Below are positions 39,104-49,404 of a stretch of DNA of 64,000 nt, in pieces. The DNA comes from Terriglobia bacterium (GTDB lineage: Bacteria > Acidobacteriota > Terriglobia > Terriglobales > Acidobacteriaceae): NCBI GenBank assembly GCA_020073645.1, contig JAIQET010000002.1, forward strand, positions 83,194 to 147,193, given 5' to 3'. Below the pieces are notes generated by a model. That model had not been told where the DNA came from. It was given only the letters and a program-made list of their open reading frames with translations, and made no database searches. The position numbers were made by a program, and so were the translations under genes. Within the stretch, counting starts at the first letter, position 1, and each line of letters opens with the position of its first letter.

Positions 39104-40480
39104 TTAATGAACTGCGACCGCCGGTGCTTCGCGCTCCTGCTGCGCTTTGGCGAGAGCGGGCGCGACGTCCGCGAAGGCCGCCAGGTGCTTGTCGATATCG
39201 GCTTCGGTGTGCTGCACGGAAATGGTCCACTGTTCGTCCCACCAGTAAGGCTGGGCCATGACGCCGCGATTGACCATGCCAAACCAGTAATGCCGCCACA
39301 GGTCGATGTCAATGGCCTCCCAATCGCGGTAGCAGCGAATTTCCTTCGGATAAAGCATCAGCGCGCCATTGGCGCCGGCGCTGGCGATGTAGGCTTGCAA
39401 GCCGACCTTCCCGATCGTCTTGCGGTAGCCCTCAACCAGTTTCTTGCTGAGCTTGTCCACGTGCGCGTAGTTCTCGCGCGTCAGAACTTCGTGGAACGTG
39501 GCCAGGCCCGCCGCCATGGACACCGGGTTGGTGTTGTACGTGCCACCATGAAAAACCTTGTGCTGAGAAATCAGGTCCATGACCGACTTGTGCGTGCCAA
39601 ACGCCGCCAGCGGCAAGCCGCCGCCAATCGACTTCGCCAGGCAGATCATGTCGGGGTTCACACCGAAGTATTCCGAGGCTCCGCCCCAGCCCAGTTTTGC
39701 GCCGGTCTTCACTTCGTCGAAGATCAGCAGCGCGCCCTCTCGTGTACAGATCTCGCGCAGCCCCTTGAGGAAACCAGGCTGCGGCAGGCAGAGCCCGACG
39801 TTCATCATGATCGGTTCGAGGATGATCGCGGCGATCTGCCCGGGATTCTCCTTGAACCGCCGCTCGACGGTACTGAGATCGTTAAAGGTCGCAACCGGTA
39901 CGTTGGCAATACTGGCCTTGGGCACACCTAGCCCGCCCGGAACCGAAATCGGTGCATCAACGTCCCCATAGTCCGGGGCATGCGGCTTCACGCTGATCAG
40001 TGCGGTGTCGTGCAGGCCGTGGTAGCCGCCCTCGAACTTCAGGACTTTGTCGCGGCCCGTAGCCGCCCGGGCCAGCCGGCAAGCATGCATCGTGGCTTCT
40101 GTGCCGCTGTTTCCGAACCGCACCATCTCGACCGGAAAGCGCTGGCAGATTTCCTCCGCCAGTTGCCACTCCATGTCGTGCGGCATGCCGAACATGGTGC
40201 CGGTGGAAAGCCGCTGCTGCACGGCCTTCATCACCGCGGGATGACAGTGCCCGGCCATGAGCGCGCCGAAGCACAGGTTGTGATCGATGTAGTCGTTGCC
40301 GTCGAGATCGCGGAAATGCGATCCCTGCCCTTCTTTCACGAATATCGGATAAGGGTCATAGGCGCGGTAGTTGCTGGCCACGCCCAGCGGAATACGTTTC
40401 AGGTTTTTCTTGTGTGCTTCGGCGGACTTCGGCGTGCGCCGCTCGAAGGTTTCGAGTTCCTTCTGCAGGTCGGGGTACAT
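39104..40480 (-). CDS. Glutamate-1-semialdehyde aminomutase-like class III aminotransferase
   Basis: MVRFGNSGTEATMHACRLARAATGRDKVLKFEGGYHG; LLIFDEVKTGAKLGWGGASEYFG. Confidence 0.85.
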   Translation of the reverse strand: MYPDLQKELETFERRTPKSAEAHKKNLKRIPLGVASNYRAYDPYPIFVKEGQGSHFRDLDGNDYIDHNLCFGALMAGHCHPAVMKAVQQRLSTGTMFGMPHDMEWQLAEEICQRFPVEMVRFGNSGTEATMHACRLARAATGRDKVLKFEGGYHGLHDTALISVKPHAPDYGDVDAPISVPGGLGVPKASIANVPVATFNDLSTVERRFKENPGQIAAIILEPIMMNVGLCLPQPGFLKGLREICTREGALLIFDEVKTGAKLGWGGASEYFGVNPDMICLAKSIGGGLPLAAFGTHKSVMDLISQHKVFHGGTYNTNPVSMAAGLATFHEVLTRENYAHVDKLSKKLVEGYRKTIGKVGLQAYIASAGANGALMLYPKEIRCYRDWEAIDIDLWRHYWFGMVNRGVMAQPYWWDEQWTISVQHTEADIDKHLAAFADVAPALAKAQQEREAPAVAVH

Positions 40481-40557
40481 CGGAGATCTCCATGAATGCT
40501 CAGGCCGTGTCTAGGCCATTAGATTAGTCCCGGGCGGCCTGGGCCGCCCGGGCGTGC

Positions 40558-43500
40558 TCAGAATGCAAACTTCAAAGCGAACTGAATCTGGCGCGGGTCG
40601 CGGGTGCGCTTGACTCTGCCAAAATCCGCTCCGTCACTGATATTGCCGTCGGGGTTCAGGAACTGGGTGTGATTAAAGATGTTAAAGAAATCGGCACGGA
40701 ACTCGAAGTGTTTTCCCTCCCCGACGGGCAGAATCTTCTGGACCGAGAAATCGAAATTCGTGATCCCCGGCCCGCAGCAGATGGTACGGGGCGAATCTCC
40801 CAACAACTGCAGCGGCGTCGAGGTCGCGGTCTGCGGGGGGAGCGCGAAGGAGTTGGGGTTGAAGTAATAGCCGCCGTGCGTTCTCGGGTCCTGGGTTTGG
40901 AACGGCGCGATCAGGTCCGGCTTGCCGGGCAACTCGAAGTCAAAGCTGTTCTGCAGTTCCGAATCGTTACTCGACTGGATGCGGATAGGGAACCCTGTTT
41001 GGAACGTGGTGATGCCGGAAACTGCCCATCCATTCAGCAGTTTGCCCTTGGCTCCCTGATACTGCGGGACGGGAAGTTCCCAAAGGTAGCTGATGACGAC
41101 ACGGTGCCGCGCGTCGAACAGCGAAAGCGAACGATTGCAGCGGTCGCAGATCGGCTTCAGAATGTTCTCGAAGCTGGAAGCGTTGTCAATCGACTTGCTC
41201 CACGTGTACGCCACCTCGAACTGCAGGCCGTGGCTGAGTCGCTTTTCCAATGACGCTTGCAGCGAGTTGTAATTGGAGGCGGCAATGGTGTCCTGCGCGA
41301 AGATGCTGGAGAAGACGGGAACCCCGTCGGGGGGACAGCCCACCCCCGTTGTCGGCTCACAGATCGGCGAACTGTAGCGGCGCAGGCCAACTAGCGTCAC
41401 GTCGGGATTGCCGGTTCCGACCGTCGGCACCGAGCCGTAGGGCAAGTGAACCGTGAATCCCGCGGGAATCGAGCCTGCGGGAAGGAAGTACGGACTATCC
41501 GCAAAGAACGGACCACATTGGTACGCGGATGCTAAGTCCACGTTCGGCACCACATTCGTGTAGTAATCGGAGATGTTCTGCAAATCGATGCAGGTTTGTG
41601 CGTTGCCGAAATTCAGGTCTTTGGTGGCCAGCAGTCGGTGGCCCTGGGATCCGACATAGCTGAGCGAGAGCACCGTGTCCTTGGCGATCTCGCGGGTAAT
41701 GCCGAAGTTGTATTGGGTGGTGTACTGCGCCCGCAGGTTGGGTTGAAGCTCTCCGAACAGCAGAATCGGACGGAATGCCGACCAATCCACCGCCGACCCC
41801 CGCGCCGGATTGAGAACTCCGTTGAAGGGATTGGGAGAAATCGTAAGATTGGCGGAATCGCCGCTCTGGCTCACAAAAGGCGTGTTAAACAGACCTTCCG
41901 AAAGCAGCGAACTGCCTCCGAACGGAGGCTCAGCCTGGAACTGCTCCAGCACCAGTTGTTCGATGGGATTGTAGAAAATTCCGAAGCCGGCGCGGACCGT
42001 CATTTTGCCGTCACCTTTCGGGTCCCATGCGATTCCGATTCGAGGAGCAAAGGCATTGTAGTAACTCTTGGTCAGTCCCTGGGGAACCCCTTTGTCGCCG
42101 GGAATCACCAAGCCCACGGGCGTGGTCCCTGTGTTGTTGCAGTCCGGGTTGACCACCCCAAGGTCTTCGAACTTCAGCACGCTAGCAGCCGAAAGTTGGC
42201 AAGGAAATACGGTCGTCGTCTGGCCCGGACGGAACGTCTGGTAGCGCAGGCCGGCATCATAGATGGGCTGGTTGAACTCCCACCGCAGCCCATAATTGAG
42301 GGTGATATTGGGCCGGATCTTCCAACTGTCCTGCGCAAACAGGTAGATGGAGTTCCCGCGCACATCCTCGGTCTGCGCCGAACCTTGCAGATAGGAATCA
42401 GGAAGTCCCAGCAGGTAGTTGGGAAACAGGTTCTGGTTTCCGTTGGCATCCAGGGCGAGGGGGTCATTGAGTCCGCCGCCAAAGTAACTGAAATCACCGT
42501 TCGGATCGAAGAACAAGGTTTGCAGAAAGCGTTGATTCCTGAAGTCGACGCCAAACTTCGCCGTGTGGTTCCCGATGACTTTCGTCAGGTTGTCGCTGAA
42601 TTGATACGTGTTCCCGACCTGCGGCAACTCGCCTTCAAAGTCGTTGCCGATAGTGAAACCGCCCGAAACGCTGATGAACGGCACCCCTTCTCGGTTCGGT
42701 CCAAGGCCCGGAGTAATTCCGATCCCCCCGACACCCGGTGCCGCGGGAATCACTCCGGCGGCCGACACCTCGCTCACGCCGGTAAAGCAGAACGGGGCAC
42801 CAACCGTTCCATTGCAGGAATCGGTCACGTTATTGGTGCGCTGCGGATGCAGGAACGTTCCCTGCGCCTCGCGGAAATAAGTAATCCGGAATTCGTTCAC
42901 TGTGCTGGGATTGATCGTCCAGGTGTGCGAGAGATTCGCCTGCTGCGCGCGAGTGGCGTTGTTGTTGCCGAATCCCGGCAAGAGATTTGGCGTAGCCGCC
43001 TGGAAACGGGTAAAGGGTTGCGCGTCAAAGGCGTCATTGAAGTAGTAGTAGAAGTTCAGGTTCTGCTTGTCGTTGATCCTATGGTCTATTTTGACCGTGA
43101 ACTGGTTGGCATGAGAATCGTCATTCGGAATGGCACGAAAGACGTTCGTGCCTGAATTCGCGGGTGGCACGTAAAGCTGCATAATCCCGTAAGCTGCCTG
43201 GTCGAAGCAAGCGGTTGGAATTTGGTCTCCAGGGAAGATCTGTGAGTAGGGAACAAAACCACCGGCAGCGGAAGGCAGAGGATTGATGTTCACACCACAT
43301 CCTGGACGGTTATTCAGGATTTGCGCGACCAGATCGTCGCTAACTCCTCCCGTGAGGGGCGTAGCCGAGAAGTCTCCCCCACGTTCGGCTGCGGTCGGAA
43401 CTACCACAGGGTCTGAGGTTATGCCGTGTACCACGCGGCGCCCTTCATAGGATGCAAAAAAGAACGTCCGGTCTTTCTTGATCGGGCCGCCGAATGTTCC

Positions 43501-44358
43501 GCCGAACTGGTTCTGCTTGTCATCCGGTCGGCGCGGGTCCAGATATCCTTTTGCATTGAGCGACTGGTTGCGCAGGAATTCGTAGACGCTGCCATGCCAG
43601 GCATTGGTACCCGACTTGGTGACCACGTTGATCACGGCGCCGGAGTTCCGCCCGTATTCCGCGTCGAAGGTATTGGAAAGCACGCGGAATTCCGCGATGC
43701 TGTCGGGCGTGGGCTGAATGGCCGGAGAGTTGACAAACAGGTCGTTGCCGTCGCCGCCGTTCACGTTGAAGTTGTTGGACCTTCCGCGGCCGCCGTTCAC
43801 CGACACCGCGCCCGCAGTGTTGCTGCCATAAAAGAGGTCGGATCCACCCACCCCTTGCACGCCCGGCTGCAGTTGCAGCAGCTGGTAGGTATCGCGGGAG
43901 TTAAGCGGCAACTGCGAGACCTGCTTGGAGTCCATCACCGCCCCCAGTTGGGTGCTGGTGGTATCCACCAAGGGAGCTTCGGAGGTGACCTCGACGGTTT
44001 CCCTGGTTTCGCCGATCTGCATGACCGAGTTGATGGTCAACACCTGGTTGAGATCCAGGTTGAGGCCACGCTGCACATTTTTCTTGAAACCCGTCAGGTC
44101 AAACTCCAGCCGGTACGTTCCCACGGGAACTTGCGGAAAACCGTAATCCCCACTGGCGTTGGTTTGGTTTTCGATGCTCACACCGGTCGCCTCGTTCACC
44201 AGCGTGACTTTCACCCCGGCCAGGACCGCACCCGTGGGATCGGCGACGCGGCCCAGGATTCTGCCGCCGGTGCTTTGCGCGAACATCAGTGTGGAACTCA
44301 CAAGACAAAACAAGGCAACCAGCCAGCGGGTCGCCCAGCGTGCTGTCGACGACGGCAT
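40558..44358 (-). CDS. TonB-dependent receptor with N-terminal carboxypeptidase-regulatory-like domain (Oar-like)
   Basis: GGRILGRVADPTGAVLAGVKVTLVNEATGV; plug NGGRGRSNNFNVNGGDGND; ATG 44358 has GGAGG RBS and starts a signal peptide. Confidence 0.92.
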   Translation of the reverse strand: MPSSTARWATRWLVALFCLVSSTLMFAQSTGGRILGRVADPTGAVLAGVKVTLVNEATGVSIENQTNASGDYGFPQVPVGTYRLEFDLTGFKKNVQRGLNLDLNQVLTINSVMQIGETRETVEVTSEAPLVDTTSTQLGAVMDSKQVSQLPLNSRDTYQLLQLQPGVQGVGGSDLFYGSNTAGAVSVNGGRGRSNNFNVNGGDGNDLFVNSPAIQPTPDSIAEFRVLSNTFDAEYGRNSGAVINVVTKSGTNAWHGSVYEFLRNQSLNAKGYLDPRRPDDKQNQFGGTFGGPIKKDRTFFFASYEGRRVVHGITSDPVVVPTAAERGGDFSATPLTGGVSDDLVAQILNNRPGCGVNINPLPSAAGGFVPYSQIFPGDQIPTACFDQAAYGIMQLYVPPANSGTNVFRAIPNDDSHANQFTVKIDHRINDKQNLNFYYYFNDAFDAQPFTRFQAATPNLLPGFGNNNATRAQQANLSHTWTINPSTVNEFRITYFREAQGTFLHPQRTNNVTDSCNGTVGAPFCFTGVSEVSAAGVIPAAPGVGGIGITPGLGPNREGVPFISVSGGFTIGNDFEGELPQVGNTYQFSDNLTKVIGNHTAKFGVDFRNQRFLQTLFFDPNGDFSYFGGGLNDPLALDANGNQNLFPNYLLGLPDSYLQGSAQTEDVRGNSIYLFAQDSWKIRPNITLNYGLRWEFNQPIYDAGLRYQTFRPGQTTTVFPCQLSAASVLKFEDLGVVNPDCNNTGTTPVGLVIPGDKGVPQGLTKSYYNAFAPRIGIAWDPKGDGKMTVRAGFGIFYNPIEQLVLEQFQAEPPFGGSSLLSEGLFNTPFVSQSGDSANLTISPNPFNGVLNPARGSAVDWSAFRPILLFGELQPNLRAQYTTQYNFGITREIAKDTVLSLSYVGSQGHRLLATKDLNFGNAQTCIDLQNISDYYTNVVPNVDLASAYQCGPFFADSPYFLPAGSIPAGFTVHLPYGSVPTVGTGNPDVTLVGLRRYSSPICEPTTGVGCPPDGVPVFSSIFAQDTIAASNYNSLQASLEKRLSHGLQFEVAYTWSKSIDNASSFENILKPICDRCNRSLSLFDARHRVVISYLWELPVPQYQGAKGKLLNGWAVSGITTFQTGFPIRIQSSNDSELQNSFDFELPGKPDLIAPFQTQDPRTHGGYYFNPNSFALPPQTATSTPLQLLGDSPRTICCGPGITNFDFSVQKILPVGEGKHFEFRADFFNIFNHTQFLNPDGNISDGADFGRVKRTRDPRQIQFALKFAF

Positions 44359-44409
44359 GGAGACCTCCAGGGAACGGATGGAAGTTGTCTGAATTTGAAA
44401 ACGAGCGGC

Positions 44410-44448
44410 TTGCGCCCGACGCAAACCTTGCTATAATCGCGCAAGGTT
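44410..44448 (+). promoter_or_regulatory. Candidate promoter/operator: TTGCGC-N16-TATAAT with AACCTTGC-N9-GCAAGGTT inverted repeat around the -10
   Basis: Perfect 8-bp inverted repeat 44424-44431/44441-44448 with TATAAT in the spacer, upstream of the divergent regulator gene. Confidence 0.6.
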
Positions 44449-44529
44449 AGAGAACCCGCGGCACAGTGTCAAGAGAAAAATAGCTCGCGTCCTAGGGCCG
44501 GAACCTGTTGAGGGAGTGGCATTTCGCAG

Positions 44530-45330
44530 ATGAAGCCGCCCCAGTCAAAACCCTACTTGAAAATCGGAGATGTGGCCCGCCTGGTGGGCGTTTCCCCCTC
44601 CGTCATCCGCTCCTGGGAGAGCCTGGGCCTGACCCGCCCGCGCCGCACTCCCAGCAAGTACCGCCTTTACACCCCGGGCGATGTGAAGCTGCTCAAGCGG
44701 GCCCGCTTCCTGCGCCGGGTCCGCGGTCTGAATGCCCCCGCCATCGTGCAGATGCTGAAGCGCGAGGGCCTGGTGCGCCCCACGCCCGACGGCGCCTCCG
44801 CCGCCATCGGGAAACGCCTCCGCCAACTGCGCGTCAAGCGGGGACTGTCTCTCGCCCAAGTCGCCAAGGCGGTGGGGATTTCTCTTGGATTTCTCAGCGC
44901 TCTGGAACGTTCCCACATGAGCGCCTCGGTGAGCACGCTGCGCAAGCTGGCGCGCTTCTATAAGACCAACATCCTTGATTTTTTCGATCCGTCGGAATCC
45001 AATAGCCGCCTGGTGCAGCCGGACCATCGCAAAGTGTTACAGGCAGGTCCCGGAGTCCGTATGGAACTGCTGGCCTGGGGAAACACTGTGATGGAACCCC
45101 ACCTGTTCCGCATTGCTCCCCAGGCAGGCAGCGGCGAATCCTACGCTCACGAAGGCGAAGAATTCCTGTATCTGCTGCGGGGTGAGTTGCATATCTCGCT
45201 GCAAGGCGAGGATTACCGGCTTAAACCCGGGGACAGCTTTTATTTCGAGAGCGCTACGCCGCATCGTTGGAAAAACCCGGGGCGCACCGAGACCTGGGTG
45301 CTTTGGGTTAATACTCCGCCGACCTTCTAG
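44530..45330 (+). CDS. MerR-HTH + XRE-HTH + cupin transcriptional regulator
   Basis: YLKIGDVARLVGVSPSVIRSWESLGL (MerR); IGKRLRQLRVKRGLSLAQVAKAVGISLGFLSALERSH (XRE); SYAHEGEEFLYLLRGELHISLQGEDYRLKPGDSFYFESATPHRW (cupin). Confidence 0.9.
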   Translation: MKPPQSKPYLKIGDVARLVGVSPSVIRSWESLGLTRPRRTPSKYRLYTPGDVKLLKRARFLRRVRGLNAPAIVQMLKREGLVRPTPDGASAAIGKRLRQLRVKRGLSLAQVAKAVGISLGFLSALERSHMSASVSTLRKLARFYKTNILDFFDPSESNSRLVQPDHRKVLQAGPGVRMELLAWGNTVMEPHLFRIAPQAGSGESYAHEGEEFLYLLRGELHISLQGEDYRLKPGDSFYFESATPHRWKNPGRTETWVLWVNTPPTF

Positions 45331-45377
45331 TGAAGGAAGCCGGCGAGGAGCGGAGACAGTATTAAGGAGAGTGATCC

Positions 45378-47132
45378 TTGCCAAAGTCCGCGAACTCATG
45401 CCTCCGGGTGTGCGAGTGGATTTTCTTGTTCGCCATATTTTCTTGGCTAGCCAGCGGTGCCTGGGCGCAGGCACAACCGGTGGCGGATACCGTGGTGATC
45501 AATGCCCGCATTTACACCGTGAATTCCCAGCAGCCCTGGGCGGAAGCCCTTGCCATCGGCGGAGACAAAATCCTCGCCGTGGGCAGCGCCAAAGACATCG
45601 CCGCCTATCGCGCACCATCCACCAAGGTCATTGACGCGCAAGGCCGGCTCGTCCTGCCCGGCTTCACCGACTGCCACATTCACTTCATGGACGGCTCGCT
45701 TGGCCTGACCCAGGTGGACCTCAACGACGCCAAAACCATTCCCGAGATCCAGAAGCGAGTAAAGGAGTATTCCGCGGGCCATCCCAACGAGCCCTGGATC
45801 ACCGGCATGGGCTGGACCTATCCGACCTTCGGCCCCTCCGCGCTGCCGGACAAGAAGATCCTCGACGAAGTGGTTCCCGATCGCCCGGTGTATCTGGTCG
45901 CCTTCGACGGCCACAGTTCCTGGGCCAACAGCAAAGCTCTGGCTATGGCTGGCATCACTCGCCAAACCCCCGATCCCCCGAACGGCAAGATTGTCCGCGA
46001 CGCCAAGGGTGAAGCTACGGGCGCGCTAAAGGAATCGGCGGGCGACCTGGTAGCCAATATGATGCCCAAGCCCACCCGCGAGCAACGCCTGGCGGCCCTG
46101 CGCCTGGGCATGCAAAGTGCGAACAAGGTTGGCCTGGTGCGCGTGCACAGCGCCGGCCAGGATTTTGAATATCTCGATCTCTACAACGAACTGCGCCGCA
46201 ACGGCGAAATGACGCTTCGGTTCTACGTGGCCTACTTCCTCGATCCGCCCGAACTCACGCCGAAAGCGATTGAGCAGATCGAGCAGGCCCGCCGCACCTA
46301 TCACGATGACTGGATCTCCGGCGGCGTGGTTAAAACCATGCTCGACGGCGTGGTGGAAGCGCACACCGCGGCCATGCTCGCGCCCTACACCGATGATCCT
46401 TCGCAAAGCGGAAAACTATTTTGGGATGAGGCGAAATACAAGCAGGCCATTACCGAAATCGACCGCCGCGGGTTGCAGATCTTTACCCATGCCATTGGCG
46501 ATCGCGCGGTCCGGCTCGCGCTCGACGCCTACCTGCAAGCCGCGGAAACCAATCACACCCACGACGCACGGCCACGCATCGAGCACATCGAAACCATCTC
46601 GGCGCAGGACATCCCGCGTTTCGGCAAGCTGGGCGTGATTGCCAGCTTTCAGCCGCTGCACGCCTATCCCGATGACGACACCCTGAAGGTTTGGGCGCGC
46701 AACGTAGGGCCGGAACGCGCGCAGCGCGCCTGGGTGTGGAACAGCATCCAGAAGACTGGCGGACGTCTCGCGTTCGGCAGCGATTGGCCGGTGGTCACCC
46801 TCAATCCCTGGCCGGGCGTGCAGAATGCGCTCACCCGGGAGACGACTGAGGGCGATCCTCCCGGCGGCTTCGTTCCGAAAGAGCGCATCAGCTTGCAGGA
46901 CACGATTAAGGCTTACACTCTGGGCGCCGCGTTTGCGGGAAGACGGGAGAAATCCGAAGGCTCGCTCGAACCCGGCAAGCTCGCCGACCTGATCGTCCTC
47001 TCACAGGACTTGTTCAAGATTGAGCCCAGCGATATTGCCAAGACCGAAGTGCTGCTGACCATGGTCGGCGGGAAAGTCGTGTATCAAGCCCCGACCCGCC
47101 CCGCAACCTCGGCGGCAATGGAGGCCAGGTGA
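45378..47132 (+). CDS. Secreted YtcJ-type amidohydrolase
   Basis: VVINARIYTVNSQQPWAEALAIGGDKILAVG, FTDCHIHFMDG, FGSDWPVVTLNPW. Confidence 0.9.
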   Translation: MPKSANSCLRVCEWIFLFAIFSWLASGAWAQAQPVADTVVINARIYTVNSQQPWAEALAIGGDKILAVGSAKDIAAYRAPSTKVIDAQGRLVLPGFTDCHIHFMDGSLGLTQVDLNDAKTIPEIQKRVKEYSAGHPNEPWITGMGWTYPTFGPSALPDKKILDEVVPDRPVYLVAFDGHSSWANSKALAMAGITRQTPDPPNGKIVRDAKGEATGALKESAGDLVANMMPKPTREQRLAALRLGMQSANKVGLVRVHSAGQDFEYLDLYNELRRNGEMTLRFYVAYFLDPPELTPKAIEQIEQARRTYHDDWISGGVVKTMLDGVVEAHTAAMLAPYTDDPSQSGKLFWDEAKYKQAITEIDRRGLQIFTHAIGDRAVRLALDAYLQAAETNHTHDARPRIEHIETISAQDIPRFGKLGVIASFQPLHAYPDDDTLKVWARNVGPERAQRAWVWNSIQKTGGRLAFGSDWPVVTLNPWPGVQNALTRETTEGDPPGGFVPKERISLQDTIKAYTLGAAFAGRREKSEGSLEPGKLADLIVLSQDLFKIEPSDIAKTEVLLTMVGGKVVYQAPTRPATSAAMEAR

Positions 47133-48196
47133 TCACCCGCCGCTTCCTGTTCTTGTTCTCGCTCGCCGCGGCCCTGCTCCTGCTGGGCTCCTGCGGCAAG
47201 AAAACTCCTACGCTGAACCTTCTGGTCTGGGAGGGTTATGCCGACCCGTCCTTCGTCCGCGGCTTCGAGGAGCAATACCACTGCAAGGTTTCCGCTTCCT
47301 ACATGGGGTCGAGCGACGAACTGGTCACCAAGCTGCGCGGCGGCAGCGCCGGCACCTACGATGTCATCTCACCCTCGAGCGACGTCGCCACCTCGATCGC
47401 ATCCGCTGGCCTCGCCCAACCCCTCGACCTGACCAAGATTCCGTCGTACGGCCAGCTTTCTCCGCAGCTCGTTTCTCTGCCGCTGGTCCGCGTCCGCGGC
47501 CAAGTTTACGGCGTGCCCTTCATGTGGGGACCCGACCCCATAATTTACGACACCACCGCGTTCGCGCAGCCGCCCGACAGCTGGAGCCTGTTCTGGGATC
47601 CCAAGTACCGGGGCAAGATTTCTGTTTGGGACGACCTCTCCACTGTCTATATGGCAGCGCAAGTCCTGGGCTTCGACAAGCCCGACCCCACCCGGCTTTA
47701 CAACCTCACCGACGAACAATTAGAGGCGGTGAAGAAAAAGCTGCTGGAACTGAAACCCAACATCCGCAAGATGTGGTCCACCGGCGGAGAGCTGACCAAC
47801 CTCTTTCAGAACCACGAAGTCGTTGCTGCCATGGGCTGGCCGCTGAACACCGCCGATTTGCGGAAACTCAATTTCCCCGTCGGGGAGACGATTCCCAAAG
47901 AAAACACGACCGGCTGGATTGACCACCTGATGATCACGGCCGGCAGCGAAAACAAAGACCTCGCCTACAAATTCTTAGAGTATCTGGTCGAGGCCAAAAC
48001 CCAGAAGCTGGTGACCGACAAGACGCACTACGTCCCGGCAAACCCGCAAGCCGCACAATACATGACCCCGGATGAAGTCAAGCTTCTCCACCTGGACGAC
48101 GTGGACAACTACCAGAAGCGCCTCTACTTCTGGCAGAATGTGCCCCGCCGGGCCAAGTACAACGAGATTTGGAACGAAGTGAAAGCCGCCCAGTAA
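47129..48196 (+). CDS. potD: Spermidine/putrescine-type ABC transporter substrate-binding lipoprotein
   Basis: Lipobox LLLLGSCGKK; LNLLVWEGYADPSFVRGFEEQYHCKVS; start overlaps upstream stop. Confidence 0.85.
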   Translation: MITRRFLFLFSLAAALLLLGSCGKKTPTLNLLVWEGYADPSFVRGFEEQYHCKVSASYMGSSDELVTKLRGGSAGTYDVISPSSDVATSIASAGLAQPLDLTKIPSYGQLSPQLVSLPLVRVRGQVYGVPFMWGPDPIIYDTTAFAQPPDSWSLFWDPKYRGKISVWDDLSTVYMAAQVLGFDKPDPTRLYNLTDEQLEAVKKKLLELKPNIRKMWSTGGELTNLFQNHEVVAAMGWPLNTADLRKLNFPVGETIPKENTTGWIDHLMITAGSENKDLAYKFLEYLVEAKTQKLVTDKTHYVPANPQAAQYMTPDEVKLLHLDDVDNYQKRLYFWQNVPRRAKYNEIWNEVKAAQ

Positions 48197-48309
48197 GCGG
48201 GTCTGCGCTGAGAACTGAGAACCGTGAACCGAGAACTGGTTTCTGTCCAAGAAATCGGGCACAAGACGCCGGAACCGGACGCACACTCTTAAACCGCAGC
48301 TAAGCTTCC

Positions 48310-49404
48310 ATGGCCACCTCCACCGAGTCCGCGATCACGAACGCCGCCCGGCCCGGCGCGGAACCGCTGCTCACGATCCGCAATATCGCCAAGTCCTTCG
48401 GCCGCAATGCGGTGCTCCGGGATATTTCCCTGCAGGTAGCCGAGGGCGAGTTCCTCACCATCCTCGGTGAGAGCGGCTCGGGTAAGACCACGCTGCTGCG
48501 CATCATCGCTGGTTTCGAGAACGCAGACTCTGGTGAGATTTGGATGGGAGGCGAGCGCCTGGATCCCCTACCTCCCTACCGGCGCCGGGTCAACACAGTC
48601 TTTCAGCACTACGCTCTCTTCCCGCACTTGACCGTTGAAGACAACGTCGGCTACGGGCTCAGAGTCGCCAAGCGGCCAAAACAAGAAATCGCCTCCCGCG
48701 TCGAACAAGCGCTCGCCATGGTCAAAATGACCGACTACGCCCGTTCCAAGCCAGCCAAGATCAGCGGCGGCCAGCAGCAGCGCATTGCCCTGGCCCGCGC
48801 CCTTGTGAACCGGCCCCGTCTGCTGCTCCTCGATGAACCGCTTTCCGCGCTCGACGCCAACCTCCGCCGCCAGATGCAGGTTGAGCTGAAATCGCTGCAG
48901 CGTGAAGTCGGCATCTCGTTCGTGTTTGTCACCCACGACCAGGAAGAGGCCATGGTGATGTCAGACCGCATCGCGCTTCTGCGCATGGGCGAACTGGAGC
49001 AGGTTGCCTCGCCGCGCGAGATCTACAGCCGTCCCGCGACCGCCTACACCGCGCAGTTCATCGGTCACACCAACCTGCTGCACGCCGAGGTCAAAGACGG
49101 CATCGCTCGTTGCCACTCGCTTTCCTGGCGCACCGGCTTCCGTGATGGTCCGGCGCTGTTTTCCCTGCGGCCCGAAAACATACGACTGGCCGGCGCCACC
49201 GCCGCCCACGACGTGATTCGCTTCCGCGCCAAGGTTCGTCACCAGGCTTTCCACGGCGCCACCGAACTGCTGCAGATCGAGTGTGCCGACGGACTACTGC
49301 TCTCGATCCGAACTGCCAGCCGGGAAAATCGGCAGGGCGACCTGGACCTGGAATTTTCGGCTAGCGATGCAGTGCCCGTCCGCGAGTCACCGGAAAGGAA
49401 CTGA
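48310..49404 (+). CDS. potA: Spermidine/putrescine-type ABC transporter ATP-binding protein
   Basis: GESGSGKTTLLRIIAGFE, KISGGQQQRIALARAL, LLLLDEPLSALDANLR, TOBE-like C-term. Confidence 0.9.
   Translation: MATSTESAITNAARPGAEPLLTIRNIAKSFGRNAVLRDISLQVAEGEFLTILGESGSGKTTLLRIIAGFENADSGEIWMGGERLDPLPPYRRRVNTVFQHYALFPHLTVEDNVGYGLRVAKRPKQEIASRVEQALAMVKMTDYARSKPAKISGGQQQRIALARALVNRPRLLLLDEPLSALDANLRRQMQVELKSLQREVGISFVFVTHDQEEAMVMSDRIALLRMGELEQVASPREIYSRPATAYTAQFIGHTNLLHAEVKDGIARCHSLSWRTGFRDGPALFSLRPENIRLAGATAAHDVIRFRAKVRHQAFHGATELLQIECADGLLLSIRTASRENRQGDLDLEFSASDAVPVRESPERN

Noticed and set aside
41596-43155. 519-aa plus-strand ORF
   Set aside because: Antisense to the TonB-dependent receptor; composition artefact
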